NCBI RefSeq assembly: GCF_900129155.1
Contig: NZ_FQVF01000002.1
Coordinates: forward strand, 411,513 to 475,512
DNA: 64,000 nucleotides
Direction: 5' to 3'
Origin: Marinomonas polaris DSM 16579
Lineage (GTDB): Bacteria > Pseudomonadota > Gammaproteobacteria > Pseudomonadales > Marinomonadaceae
The position numbers were made by a program, and so were the translations under genes. Positions 38,464 to 46,936 of this stretch are shown one piece after another. The notes below the pieces were generated by a model. It saw only the letters and a program-made list of their open reading frames with translations. It was not told the origin of the DNA and did not search any database. Within the stretch, counting starts at the first letter, position 1; every line of letters starts with the position of its first letter.

Positions 38464-39015
38464 TTAACTGTCTTTAATAGCGTAGATGCCTTTTAGGTTT
38501 CTGAAGAAGCCTTTGTAATCCATTCCGTAGCCGAATAAAAACCTGTCAGCAACATCTGTTCCGACATAATCTGGAGTCATGTTTGTTTTGCGGTCGTGTA
38601 ATTTATTAATAACGGTCGCAGTGTATACGCCGCTTGTTTCTTGGTCTTCTAGCCATTTAGCAATCGCTTGTAAGGTGTGTCCTTGATCAAAAATATCGTC
38701 TACAACTAGGATGTGTCTGTTTTTAAGGCTCGTTTGTGGGTAGCTTAGCCAATTAAGTGAGGCACCTTCTGTTTCCATTCCGTATCGAGTGGCATGAATG
38801 TAGTCGAGTTCTAATGGAAAGTTTAAGCGTTCTATCAAAGCGGCTGTTGGAATTAATCCGCCATTCATAACACAAAGAACAAGAGGGAGCTTTTCTGCTA
38901 GGTCTGCCGTTATTTGTGTTGCCATCTTATCAAGGGCTTCGTTAAGTTTTGCTTCGTCAACTAAGCAATCCGCCTCATCTAAAATTTTGTTTAGGTCGTT
39001 GATTGTATTCGTCAT
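38464..39015 (-). CDS. hpt: Hypoxanthine-guanine phosphoribosyltransferase
   Basis: Purine salvage enzyme converting hypoxanthine or guanine plus PRPP to the nucleotide. The 183-residue protein has the PRPP-binding motif VVDDIFDQGHTL (residues 104-115), the flexible-loop region HATRYG and a C-terminal ADRFLFGYGMDYKG block that binds the base. It belongs to the HGPRT branch seen in Pseudomonas and Marinomonas as hypoxanthine-guanine type. AGGG precedes the ATG. Its 5' end is 37 bp from the yihY-like stop, so the two may be cotranscribed. Confidence 0.88.
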   Translation of the reverse strand: MTNTINDLNKILDEADCLVDEAKLNEALDKMATQITADLAEKLPLVLCVMNGGLIPTAALIERLNFPLELDYIHATRYGMETEGASLNWLSYPQTSLKNRHILVVDDIFDQGHTLQAIAKWLEDQETSGVYTATVINKLHDRKTNMTPDYVGTDVADRFLFGYGMDYKGFFRNLKGIYAIKDS

Positions 39016-39052
39016 GGTAAGCCCTGTTGTGGAAAATTTGCGGGATTTTACA

Positions 39053-39913
39053 TTAATCCTGACCGGATGCTAAGTTTTTCTGCAGAGTTGTGTTTTTTAT
39101 GTTGTGCAGTGTGGCGCAAAGGCAAATCGATGCGAGCACTACTAACCATGAGCTTTGCAGCCAGATAAGAAAGATAGGGATGGCTGCGAACGCGCCATAA
39201 ACTACTTGGTAGCTGCTGAAAAATTGTGCAAATGAGCTGAATATCGTATTTAAGATGAAGAGGCCGATGCTACCTGCAAGAGCAGATATTGAAGCCCACT
39301 TTAATGAAACTTCAGCATTTGGTGTTAAATAATTCAGTGTCAATAACATTAAGAAATACAATGTAATGCCGCCAAGTTCTAATAGATTGTCAAACCATGC
39401 ATTTGTTTGTGTACCTTGTATTTGCATTGATATAAGCGTGCCGTATAGGCTTAGTGATGTTGCAAAAATGATTGGGCCTAAGGTTAGTATGGCCCAGTAT
39501 ATTAGTAACCGCTCTCTAATTTTTCTGGCCTTTTTGATTTCCCAGATGGATTGGACGCTACTTTCAAAGCTATTTAGTAGTAATAGTGCGGTTAAAACAA
39601 GAGCAACAAGTCCTGCCGCTGGAAGATTTTTAGTCTGCGCAGAAAACTTAATTAAATAAGGCATCATTATGTCACTAGAGCCGGGTGCTAGATGCTGTTC
39701 AATGAGTTGGAATAGTTGTGCTTGCATTGCTTCTAATGCTGGCGTGAAGCTTAGTATTCCAACAATAATAGTTATGATAGGGACAGCGGCTAGTAGGCTC
39801 GATAGAGTTAGTTGTGCTGCTTTTTGTGAAAGGTTGCTATGTTTGAATCTTGTTATTGTTAAGTATCCATAACGTTTGAAGACAAGAAAAAAATAAATTA
39901 GACGTTCTGGCAT
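39053..39913 (-). CDS. yihY: YihY/BrkB family inner-membrane protein
   Basis: A 286-residue membrane protein of the YihY/virulence factor BrkB family, once thought to be RNase BN. It has about six hydrophobic segments and the family pattern SQKAAQLTLSSLLAAVPIIT (early) and YRFxPN-like stretch (here LNYLTPNAEVSLKWA), with FLIWLQSSWLVVLASI near the end. Function is unknown. I placed the start at the ATG at 39913 (MPERLIYFF); the frame is open 33 codons further but that part is not family-like. Confidence 0.85.
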   Translation of the reverse strand: MPERLIYFFLVFKRYGYLTITRFKHSNLSQKAAQLTLSSLLAAVPIITIIVGILSFTPALEAMQAQLFQLIEQHLAPGSSDIMMPYLIKFSAQTKNLPAAGLVALVLTALLLLNSFESSVQSIWEIKKARKIRERLLIYWAILTLGPIIFATSLSLYGTLISMQIQGTQTNAWFDNLLELGGITLYFLMLLTLNYLTPNAEVSLKWASISALAGSIGLFILNTIFSSFAQFFSSYQVVYGAFAAIPIFLIWLQSSWLVVLASICLCATLHNIKNTTLQKNLASGQD

Positions 39914-40037
39914 GGTGATCAAGCTCTGTTTAAGTTGGCTACTACAATAACATAGGCTTAAATATTTTATTAAAAACTTCTTTTTAATGCACATTGCACA
40001 AACACGGTGCAACGTGGCTCCTTTTGGCGCATGTGCC

Positions 40038-40066
40038 TTGTTTTTTAGGGTGGCTGCTTGTATTAT
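40038..40066 (+). promoter_or_regulatory. Predicted promoter of the candidate small RNA
   Basis: TTGTTT (40038-40043) and TATTAT (40061-40066) are spaced by 17 bp. No coding frame lies downstream before the terminator at 40152-40176. Confidence 0.45.
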
Positions 40067-40072
40067 TTATCT

Positions 40073-40177
40073 CGTTCCTTTTGTGATATTTGTGCTGCGG
40101 AGTAGTGAATTTTAACTATTCTCGGTTCCATAGCTTCAAATAGTCATTTTTAGCCCAGTTTTACTGGGCTTTTTTAT
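40073..40177 (+). ncRNA. Candidate ~105-nt small RNA upstream of tRNA-Arg
   Basis: In the 330-bp gap between yihY and tRNA-Arg a promoter at 40038-40066 leads to a 7-bp hairpin (GAGTAGT at 40100-40106 with ACTATTC at 40115-40121) and then to a textbook terminator (AGCCCAGT, TTT, ACTGGGCT at 40152-40170, then six T). The tRNA has its own promoter after the terminator, so the terminator must end a separate plus-strand transcript that starts inside this gap. There is no open frame with a ribosome site. It does not look like Spot 42 or another family I can name. Confidence 0.45.
40152..40176 (+). terminator. Rho-independent terminator with no upstream gene on its strand
   Basis: An 8-bp GC-rich stem with a 3-nt loop and T6 tail on plus. 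On minus there is no T-run, so it does not serve the yihY side. Confidence 0.8.
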
Positions 40178-40186
40178 GTCTATTGG

Positions 40187-40214
40187 TTGACGATTGCTAT
40201 TCCATCCCTATAAT
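40187..40214 (+). promoter_or_regulatory. Promoter of tRNA-Arg
   Basis: TTGACG (40187-40192), 16 bp, consensus TATAAT (40209-40214), followed 29 bases later by the mature tRNA 5' end. Confidence 0.7.
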
Positions 40215-40243
40215 AGCCCACCAAATGAAATGTAATGATCTTT

Positions 40244-40320
40244 GTTCCGTTAGCTCAGTTGGATAGAGCAACCGCCTTCTAAGCGGTAGGTCACTGGTTC
40301 GAATCCAGTACGGAGCACCA
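40244..40320 (+). tRNA. tRNA-Arg (anticodon TCT)
   Basis: A 77-nt cloverleaf: acceptor GTTCCGT with ACGGAGC, D arm GCTC/GAGC, anticodon stem ACCGC/GCGGT with loop CTTCTAA (anticodon TCT at 40278-40280), T arm ACTGG TTCGAAT CCAGT and encoded CCA. It decodes AGA and AGG. It stands 120 bp before tig. Confidence 0.97.
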
Positions 40321-40439
40321 TTTTCAGTCCATTACTTTAATTAAATTATTATTTAGGTTTTGTTGGCTGTAATTGAATAGATGTCTTGTTAATAACGAGA
40401 TTGCCAACAAATTAAAGCAGGTTCCCGAGAGGAAGTTTT

Positions 40440-41765
40440 ATGCAAGTTTCTGTAGAGACAACGTCTCCAATTGAGCGCGTTCTAACAATTAGTGTTCCAG
40501 CTGCTCGTGTTGACGAAAAAGTAAATTCTGAAGTGGCTAAAACAGCGAAAACAATTCGTATAGATGGTTTTCGTAAAGGTAAAGTGCCTGTTAGTGTTGT
40601 TAAAAAACGTTACGGTCAAGGTATTCGTCTTGATGCTGTAGAACAAATTATGCGTGATGCTTACGTTGAAGCGATTCAAAAAGAATCTATTCAGCCTGCA
40701 GGCATGCCTTCAATTGAACCTAAGAACTTTGCCGAAGGCGCTGATCTTGAGTTTGTTGTTAAAGTAGAAGTTTATCCAGAAGTTACCTTGGCTGATAACG
40801 CTACGATTAAAGTTGATCGCGTTGTATCTGAAGTAACTGATGCAGACGTTGATGTAATGTTGGAAACTTTGCGTAAGCAAAATTCTGAATGGTCTGCTGT
40901 TGAGCGCGCATCTGCGGACGGCGATCAAGTAACAATCGATTTTGTTGGTTATCTAGGTGATGAGGCTTTCGACGGCGGCGCTGCTGAAGGTCATAAATTA
41001 GTTTTGGGTTCTAATACTATGATCCCAGGTTTTGAATCTGGTATCCTAGGTGCTAAAGCTGGCGAAGAGCGCTCTATTGCAGTGACTTTTCCAGAAGATT
41101 ACCAAGCTGAAAACTTGAAAGGTAAAGAAGCTACTTTCAAAATTACTGTTTCTGAAGTTGCTGAACAAATCCTTCCAGAGCTAAATGATGCTTTTGTTGA
41201 GAAGTTTGGTCTAGAAGAAGCGACTGTTGCTGCTTTACGTGCAGAAGTGCGTAAGAATATGGAGCGTGAGCTAAATCAAGCAATTAAGTCAAAACTTAAA
41301 AACGCTTTGTTTGAAGGTTTGTCTTCAATCAATGAGGTGGAAGTTCCTTCAGCTCTTGTTGATCAAGAAGTTGACGCACTTCGCAAACAAGCTGCTCAGC
41401 AGTTTGGCGGTCAAGGTTTTGATGCATCTCAGTTACCTGCTGAATTGTTCCAAGAAGAAGCGAAAAAACGCGCTAAGCTAGGTTTGTTGATTTCTGAAGT
41501 TATCAAGAAAGATGACATGAAAGTTGATAACGACCGTGTTCGTTCTTTCTTAGAAGACATGGCTCAAGCTTACCAAGAGCCACAACAAGTTATTGATTTC
41601 TACTTAAAGAACAAAGAACAACTAGCTCAAGTTCAATCTGCTGTACTTGAAGAGCAAGTTGTTGATAAACTGTTAGAATCTGCTCAGGTTACTGAAGTAA
41701 CTCTGGGATATGAAGACGCTATCAAGCCAAATGCCCAAGCTGAAGAGGCTGGGGAAGAAGCATAA
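40440..41765 (+). CDS. tig: Trigger factor
   Basis: Ribosome-bound chaperone with peptidyl-prolyl isomerase activity. The 441-residue protein has the ribosome-binding signature GFRKGKVP at residues 43-50, an FKBP-type domain around residues 150-240 (GDQVTIDFVGYLGDEAFDGG split block, MIPGFESGILG), and the helical C-terminal chaperone body. GAGAGGAAG precedes the ATG. It opens the tig-clpP-clpX-lon block; a strong terminator stands after it. Confidence 0.97.
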   Translation: MQVSVETTSPIERVLTISVPAARVDEKVNSEVAKTAKTIRIDGFRKGKVPVSVVKKRYGQGIRLDAVEQIMRDAYVEAIQKESIQPAGMPSIEPKNFAEGADLEFVVKVEVYPEVTLADNATIKVDRVVSEVTDADVDVMLETLRKQNSEWSAVERASADGDQVTIDFVGYLGDEAFDGGAAEGHKLVLGSNTMIPGFESGILGAKAGEERSIAVTFPEDYQAENLKGKEATFKITVSEVAEQILPELNDAFVEKFGLEEATVAALRAEVRKNMERELNQAIKSKLKNALFEGLSSINEVEVPSALVDQEVDALRKQAAQQFGGQGFDASQLPAELFQEEAKKRAKLGLLISEVIKKDDMKVDNDRVRSFLEDMAQAYQEPQQVIDFYLKNKEQLAQVQSAVLEEQVVDKLLESAQVTEVTLGYEDAIKPNAQAEEAGEEA

Positions 41766-41790
41766 GACAAGTCTTATCTTTTTTAATAAG

Positions 41791-41822
41791 GTCGACATAG
41801 CGTTTGCTATGTCGACTTTTTT
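41791..41822 (+). terminator. Strong terminator between tig and clpP
   Basis: An 11-bp perfect stem GTCGACATAGC with GCTATGTCGAC, a GTTT loop and T6. It lies only 18 bp before the clpP start, so it should attenuate or separate tig from clpPX, with clpP needing read-through or a promoter within the tig 3' end. Confidence 0.9.
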
Positions 41823-41839
41823 GTTTTAAGGAATGCGAT

Positions 41840-42472
41840 ATGAATTTGATGAACCCGACTACCGGTCCTGTTGCAATCACAAGTAATGGTCTTGTCCCAA
41901 TGGTTATTGAGCAGACCGCTCGTGGAGAAAGGTCATTTGATATTTACTCGCGCTTACTTAAGGAGCGAGTGATCTTTTTGGTTGGTCAAGTTGAAGATCA
42001 CATGGCCAACTTGGTTGTAGCGCAGTTATTGTTTTTAGAGTCAGAAAATCCGGATAAAGACATTCATTTGTATATTAACTCTCCGGGTGGCTCTGTTACT
42101 GCTGGCATGTCTATTTATGATACGATGCAATTCATTAAGCCAGATGTTAGTACAATGTGTATTGGTCAGGCAGCGAGTATGGGTGCTTTGTTGTTAACAG
42201 CTGGTGCTGCTGGTAAACGTTATTGTTTGCCAAATTCGCGCGTTATGATTCATCAGCCTTTAGGTGGTTATCAGGGGCAAGCCTCTGATATTGAGATTCA
42301 TACACGTGAAATTTTAAGTATCAAACATAAATTGAATGAAATTATTTCTTTTCATACTGGTAAGCCAATTGAGCAAGTTGCTATTGATACGGACCGTGAT
42401 AACTTCATGAATCCACAAACAGCAAAAGACTACGGTTTGATTGATGATATCTTGCAGAAACGAATAGTTTAA
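41840..42472 (+). CDS. clpP: ATP-dependent Clp protease proteolytic subunit
   Basis: The 210-residue serine protease subunit that forms two heptameric rings. The catalytic triad is Ser-113 ([11 protein letters not shown]), His-138 (MIHQPLGG) and Asp-187 (DTDRDNFM). The opening [22 protein letters not shown] (two blocks) matches the family. I chose the ATG at 41840 with AAGGA 8 bases upstream; the open frame starts 12 codons earlier inside the terminator. clpX follows after 16 bp. Confidence 0.97.
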   Translation: MNLMNPTTGPVAITSNGLVPMVIEQTARGERSFDIYSRLLKERVIFLVGQVEDHMANLVVAQLLFLESENPDKDIHLYINSPGGSVTAGMSIYDTMQFIKPDVSTMCIGQAASMGALLLTAGAAGKRYCLPNSRVMIHQPLGGYQGQASDIEIHTREILSIKHKLNEIISFHTGKPIEQVAIDTDRDNFMNPQTAKDYGLIDDILQKRIV

Positions 42473-42488
42473 GAAAAGGGTGGAATAA

Positions 42489-43769
42489 ATGTCGGATGAT
42501 AAATTTAGCCGTGGCGACCACTCCGATCGGTTATTGTATTGCTCTTTTTGTGGAAAGAGCCAAGACGAAGTAAAAAAACTTATTGCAGGGCCTTCAGTCT
42601 ATATTTGTAATGAGTGTGTCGATCTTTGCAATAACATCATTACGCAGGAGCTATCTCAGATTACTGAGGATGGTGAGTCTGCAGATGAGTTGCCAACGCC
42701 ATCTAAACTAAGTGCGGCGCTTGATGATTATGTTATTGGCCAAGACAAAGCTAAGCGTGTTTTGGCGGTGGCAGTTTATAATCATTATAAGCGTTTGCGT
42801 CATCAGGGAAAATCGGACACTAGTATTGAACTAGGTAAGAGTAACATCTTGCTAATTGGTCCAACAGGTAGTGGTAAAACGCTTCTTGCACAGACTCTTG
42901 CTCGTGTTCTAGATGTGCCTTTTACTATTGCTGATGCGACTACATTGACGGAAGCAGGATATGTTGGTGAAGATGTTGAAAACATCATTCAGAAGCTATT
43001 GCAGAACTGTGATTACGATGTAGAAAAAGCACAGCGTGGTATTGTTTATATAGATGAAATAGACAAAATTTCAAGAAAGTCTGATAACCCTTCTATTACA
43101 CGTGATGTGTCTGGCGAAGGTGTTCAGCAGGCTTTGCTAAAACTAATTGAAGGTACTGTTGCTTCTGTTCCTCCGCAAGGTGGTCGTAAGCATCCTCAGC
43201 AAGAGTTTTTGCAAGTCGATACATCCAATATTTTGTTTATTTGTGGTGGTGCGTTCGCAGGTTTAGAGCGTGTTATCAGTGATAGAACAGAAAAAAGTAG
43301 TATTGGTTTTTCTGCAACCGTGAAAAGTAAAGAAGAGGGTAGATCCTTTTCTGAAGCGGTTCACCGTGTAGAGACAGAAGATTTAGTTAAATTCGGTTTG
43401 ATTCCAGAGTTTGTTGGTCGTTTGCCTGTTGTGGCGACACTTTCAGAATTGGATGAAGAGGCGTTGATGACGATCTTAAGTCAGCCTAAAAATGCGCTTG
43501 TTAAACAGTATCAGCATTTGTTTGAGTTAGAAGGTGTTGAGCTGGAATTTACACCTGAGTCTTTGCGTGAGGCTGCTAAATTGGCCTTGGAGCGTAAAAC
43601 TGGTGCTCGTGGCTTGCGTAGTATTTTAGAGTCAGCTCTATTGGATAGCATGTATGAGCTTCCTACTCGTAATGATGTGGTAAAAGTTGTTATGGATGCC
43701 ACTTCAATTCGTGGAGAGACTGCACCTTTGATGGTGTTGGAAAAAGAAGAGTTGGCTAAAAACGCATAA
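42489..43769 (+). CDS. clpX: Clp protease ATP-binding subunit ClpX
   Basis: AAA+ unfoldase that feeds substrates to ClpP. The 426-residue protein has the N-terminal zinc-binding domain (Cys-18, Cys-21, Cys-40, Cys-43), Walker A GPTGSGKT (residues 124-131), Walker [10 protein letters not shown], and the IGF-type loop (SSIGFSA) that docks ClpP. It is 16 bp after clpP. Confidence 0.97.
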   Translation: MSDDKFSRGDHSDRLLYCSFCGKSQDEVKKLIAGPSVYICNECVDLCNNIITQELSQITEDGESADELPTPSKLSAALDDYVIGQDKAKRVLAVAVYNHYKRLRHQGKSDTSIELGKSNILLIGPTGSGKTLLAQTLARVLDVPFTIADATTLTEAGYVGEDVENIIQKLLQNCDYDVEKAQRGIVYIDEIDKISRKSDNPSITRDVSGEGVQQALLKLIEGTVASVPPQGGRKHPQQEFLQVDTSNILFICGGAFAGLERVISDRTEKSSIGFSATVKSKEEGRSFSEAVHRVETEDLVKFGLIPEFVGRLPVVATLSELDEEALMTILSQPKNALVKQYQHLFELEGVELEFTPESLREAAKLALERKTGARGLRSILESALLDSMYELPTRNDVVKVVMDATSIRGETAPLMVLEKEELAKNA

Positions 43770-43795
43770 TTCTTTAAAGTTTGATGATTAAATAA

Positions 43796-43838
43796 AAAAG
43801 CCGAGTTTAAGTTTTATTGCTTGAATTCGGCTTTTTTT
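43796..43838 (+). terminator. Terminator after clpX
   Basis: Stem AGCCGAGTTTAAG with CTTGAATTCGGCT (one mismatch-like pair) around a T-rich loop, followed by T7. Confidence 0.85.
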
Positions 43839-43890
43839 ATGATATTTCGCTTTAAAGTGTTGTGTAGGCTAAATTCAAATGGTGATAGTG

Positions 43891-43918
43891 CTTGTAATTT
43901 CGGGCTTCGCCCCTATCT
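43891..43918 (+). promoter_or_regulatory. Heat-shock (sigma-32) promoter of lon
   Basis: CTTGTAA at 43891-43897 and CCCCTATCT at 43910-43918, 12 bp apart, match the sigma-32 consensus CTTGAAA then CCCCATnT with one and one or two mismatches. It lies about 65 bp before the lon start, in the position expected for a heat-shock-regulated protease. Confidence 0.7.
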
Positions 43919-43983
43919 CTTTCCTAATCAATGTTGAAATATAAAAGTGCGCTTTTCTTTATGTGCCCGGATTGGAAAAAAAT

Positions 43984-46377
43984 ATGACAGATTCTTTGCT
44001 ACTGCCAATGTTGCCACTTCGTGATGTGGTCGTGTATCCCCATATGGTGTTGCCGTTATTTGTTGGTCGCGCTAAATCCATAGCAGCGCTAGAGTCTGCT
44101 ATGGAAAATGATAAACATGTATTTCTTGTTGCTCAGCAGGATGCCTCTAAAGATGATCCAGTTTTAGAGGATCTTTATTCTATTGGTACGACGGCGAAAG
44201 TAATGCAATTGCTGCGGCTACCTGATGGAACAGTTAAGGTTCTTGTTGAAGGTAGCAAGCGTGCTCGTCTCGAAAAAATAGAAGAGGCGGATGGTTTTGT
44301 CTTAGGCCGCATCGTTGAGCTTGATCTACAAGAAGAGGATCAAACAGAGCATGGTGTTATTCGTAATGCTTTGCTTAAGCAGCTAGACGAATACGTAGCG
44401 GGAAGTAAACGTATTCCTGCAGAGGTGGTCGCTTCTTTAAAGTCTATCGATGATCTTGCCAAGCTTATCGATAATATTACGGGCCATATGAGCCTCAAGC
44501 TTGAAGATAAGCAAAAAGTATTGGAAATAGACTCTTTAACGGGTCGTGGAGAATATTTGATTGGCCTGATGGATGGCGAGCTTGATATTGCTCATCTTGA
44601 AAAAAGTATTCGAAGCCGTGTTAAAAAGCAAATGGAAAAAAGTCAGCGTGAGTACTATTTGAATGAGCAAATGAAGGCCATTCAGAAAGAGCTTGGAGAT
44701 ATGGAAGATGGCAGTAATGAATTAGATCAGCTGCAAGAAAAAATTGCTGAAGTTGGAATGTCCGATGAGGCAAAAGAAAAAGCCGAAGGTGAGTTGAAAA
44801 AGCTGCGCATGATGTCACCTATGTCAGCAGAGGCTGCAGTGGTTCGAGGCTATATCGATTGGCTAACATCTTTACCTTGGAAAAAACGCAGTAAAGTTCG
44901 TAATGATTTAGCTTACGCTGAAAAAGTGTTGAACCAAGATCATTATGGTCTTCAGGATGTCAAAGAGCGCATTCTAGAATTTCTTGCTGTGCAGCAGCGA
45001 GTGAAAAAAGTAAAAGGTCCTGTACTTTGTTTGGTTGGGCCTCCAGGTGTAGGTAAAACCTCGCTGGGTCAATCGATTGCGAAAGCGGTTAATCGTCAGT
45101 ACGTACGTATGGCGCTTGGTGGTGTTCGTGACGAAGCTGAGATACGAGGACATCGTCGTACTTATATCGGTTCTATGCCAGGTAAGTTGTTGCAAAAATT
45201 GGCGAAAGTGAAAGTTAAGAATCCGCTGTTTTTGTTGGATGAAATTGACAAGATGGGGATGGATCAACGTGGTGATCCAGCTTCTGCGCTTTTGGAAGTG
45301 CTTGATCCAGAACAAAATCATACTTTCAATGATCATTACCTTGAAGTTGATTTTGATCTATCTGATGTGATGTTTATTTGTACATCAAATAGTATGAATA
45401 TTCCTGGCCCACTTCTGGATCGTATGGAAGTTATTCGGATTCCGGGTTACACCGAAGATGAGAAGTTGAATATCGCAAAACGCTATTTACTACCTAAGCA
45501 AATCAAGTTGTCAGGCCTTAAAGAAAGTGAAATTAAGGTGACAGATGATGCCTTGATGGATGTGATTCGTTACTACACAAAAGAGGCTGGTGTTCGTGGT
45601 TTAGAGCGCGAGCTAAGTAAAATTTGCCGTCGTGTTGTCAAAAAACAGGCGTTAAGTAGTAATAAAGAATCAAAAGCGGTTGAAGTAATAAGTGCTAATT
45701 TGGAAGATTTTTCCGGTGTGCATAAATTTAGTTATGGAAAAGCGGAAGAAAAAAATCAAATCGGTCAGGTGACAGGTTTGGCTTGGACGTCTGTAGGTGG
45801 TGAATTATTGACCATTGAGGCGGCTGGTGTACCGGGTAAAGGTCGTCATGTTAAGACTGGTTCACTTGGTGATGTTATGCAGGAATCCATTCAAGCGGCT
45901 TTGACAGTGGTTAGAAGTCGAGCAACTGGTCTTGGTATTGATGAAGATTTCCATGAAAAAACAGACCTTCATTTGCATGTTCCAGAAGGTGCCACGCCTA
46001 AGGATGGTCCAAGTGCTGGTGTTGCTATGTGTACAGCCATCGTATCTGTGTTAACTAAGATACCTGTTAAGGCCTCTGTGGCCATGACTGGTGAGATTAC
46101 GCTACGTGGGGAAGTGTTACCCATAGGTGGGCTGAAAGAGAAGCTTCTGGCGGCTCACAGGGGAGGAATAAAAACTGTGATTATTCCTCAAGAAAATGCT
46201 CGTGATCTAAAGGAAATTCCTGATAATATCAAGGCAGACATTGAAGTCATCCCTGTCAAATGGATTGATGAAGTGCTTGATATTGCTTTGGAGTACATTC
46301 CTTCACCAAAAAAGGTAGAAACATTGCCTTCAAGTGAAAAAACTGTTGATGAACAAGAAACTGTAAGTCATCATTAA
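43984..46377 (+). CDS. lon: ATP-dependent protease La (Lon)
   Basis: A 797-residue AAA+ protease that degrades misfolded and regulatory proteins. The N-terminal substrate-binding domain begins [20 protein letters not shown] (two blocks); Walker A GPPGVGKT is at residues 352-359; the catalytic Ser-677 lies in [11 protein letters not shown], with the Lys partner in [15 protein letters not shown] chose the ATG at 43984; a GTG seven codons upstream is in frame. A sigma-32-type promoter precedes it. Confidence 0.96.
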   Translation: MTDSLLLPMLPLRDVVVYPHMVLPLFVGRAKSIAALESAMENDKHVFLVAQQDASKDDPVLEDLYSIGTTAKVMQLLRLPDGTVKVLVEGSKRARLEKIEEADGFVLGRIVELDLQEEDQTEHGVIRNALLKQLDEYVAGSKRIPAEVVASLKSIDDLAKLIDNITGHMSLKLEDKQKVLEIDSLTGRGEYLIGLMDGELDIAHLEKSIRSRVKKQMEKSQREYYLNEQMKAIQKELGDMEDGSNELDQLQEKIAEVGMSDEAKEKAEGELKKLRMMSPMSAEAAVVRGYIDWLTSLPWKKRSKVRNDLAYAEKVLNQDHYGLQDVKERILEFLAVQQRVKKVKGPVLCLVGPPGVGKTSLGQSIAKAVNRQYVRMALGGVRDEAEIRGHRRTYIGSMPGKLLQKLAKVKVKNPLFLLDEIDKMGMDQRGDPASALLEVLDPEQNHTFNDHYLEVDFDLSDVMFICTSNSMNIPGPLLDRMEVIRIPGYTEDEKLNIAKRYLLPKQIKLSGLKESEIKVTDDALMDVIRYYTKEAGVRGLERELSKICRRVVKKQALSSNKESKAVEVISANLEDFSGVHKFSYGKAEEKNQIGQVTGLAWTSVGGELLTIEAAGVPGKGRHVKTGSLGDVMQESIQAALTVVRSRATGLGIDEDFHEKTDLHLHVPEGATPKDGPSAGVAMCTAIVSVLTKIPVKASVAMTGEITLRGEVLPIGGLKEKLLAAHRGGIKTVIIPQENARDLKEIPDNIKADIEVIPVKWIDEVLDIALEYIPSPKKVETLPSSEKTVDEQETVSHH

Positions 46378-46391
46378 AGGCATAACCTGTG

Positions 46392-46421
46392 TTGACAGGG
46401 GATAGGCTGGGCTTGTATAAC
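46392..46421 (+). promoter_or_regulatory. Promoter of hupB
   Basis: Perfect TTGACA (46392-46397), 18 bp, TATAAC (46416-46421), about 83 bp before the hupB start. Confidence 0.6.
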
Positions 46422-46503
46422 TGCTGGCTCGGCCTTGTCGGTAGTCATTTATACTGCGCCGAAAAAACACTAAGGAACCAAGAAAATACTGAAGGGGTAC
46501 AAC

Positions 46504-46776
46504 GTGAACAAATCTGAATTGATTGATGCTATTGCAGCGTCTGCTGATTTATCTAAAGCTTCTGCTAGCAATGCACTTGATGCTACTTTGAAAGCAATTG
46601 AAGCTGCTTTGGCAAAAGGTGACCAGGTTACACTAGTTGGTTTTGGTACTTTTGCAGTTAAAGAACGTGCGGCGCGTACAGGCCGTAATCCTCAAACTGG
46701 TGAGGAAATCCAAATTAAAGCAGCGAAGGTTCCTGGCTTTAAAGCCGGTAAAGGTCTTAAAGACGCTGTAAACTAA
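46504..46776 (+). CDS. hupB: DNA-binding protein HU-beta
   Basis: A 90-residue nucleoid protein. [19 protein letters not shown] is the usual HU opening and [20 protein letters not shown] (split) is the DNA-binding arm with its conserved Arg, Asn and Pro. The start codon is GTG with GAAGGGG upstream. It follows lon as in E. coli and precedes ppiD. The stop is 7 bp before tRNA-Asp, so the mRNA must be processed at the tRNA. Confidence 0.96.
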   Translation: MNKSELIDAIAASADLSKASASNALDATLKAIEAALAKGDQVTLVGFGTFAVKERAARTGRNPQTGEEIQIKAAKVPGFKAGKGLKDAVN

Positions 46777-46783
46777 TGTTTTT

Positions 46784-46860
46784 GGAGCAGTAGTTCAGTT
46801 GGTTAGAATACCTGCCTGTCACGCAGGGGGTCGCGGGTTCGAGTCCCGTCTGTTCCGCCA
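46784..46860 (+). tRNA. tRNA-Asp (anticodon GTC)
   Basis: A 77-nt cloverleaf: acceptor GGAGCAG with CTGTTCC (one G-U), D arm GTTC, anticodon stem CCTGC/GCAGG with loop CTGTCAC (anticodon GTC at 46818-46820), T arm GCGGG TTCGAGT CCCGT (one G-U) and encoded CCA. It lies between hupB and ppiD, with no promoter of its own in the 7-bp gap and a terminator after it. Confidence 0.97.
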
Positions 46861-46868
46861 TTAGACAC

Positions 46869-46904
46869 AAAAGGTGTATTCCAAGCGGAATACACCTTTT
46901 TTAT
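46869..46904 (+). terminator. Terminator after tRNA-Asp
   Basis: A 14-bp stem AAAAGGTGTATTCC with GGAATACACCTTTT around AAGC, then T-rich sequence. It closes the hupB-tRNA unit. Confidence 0.9.
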
Positions 46905-46936
46905 TTGTCATTTAATTAACTCATTTGGAGGCAGTA

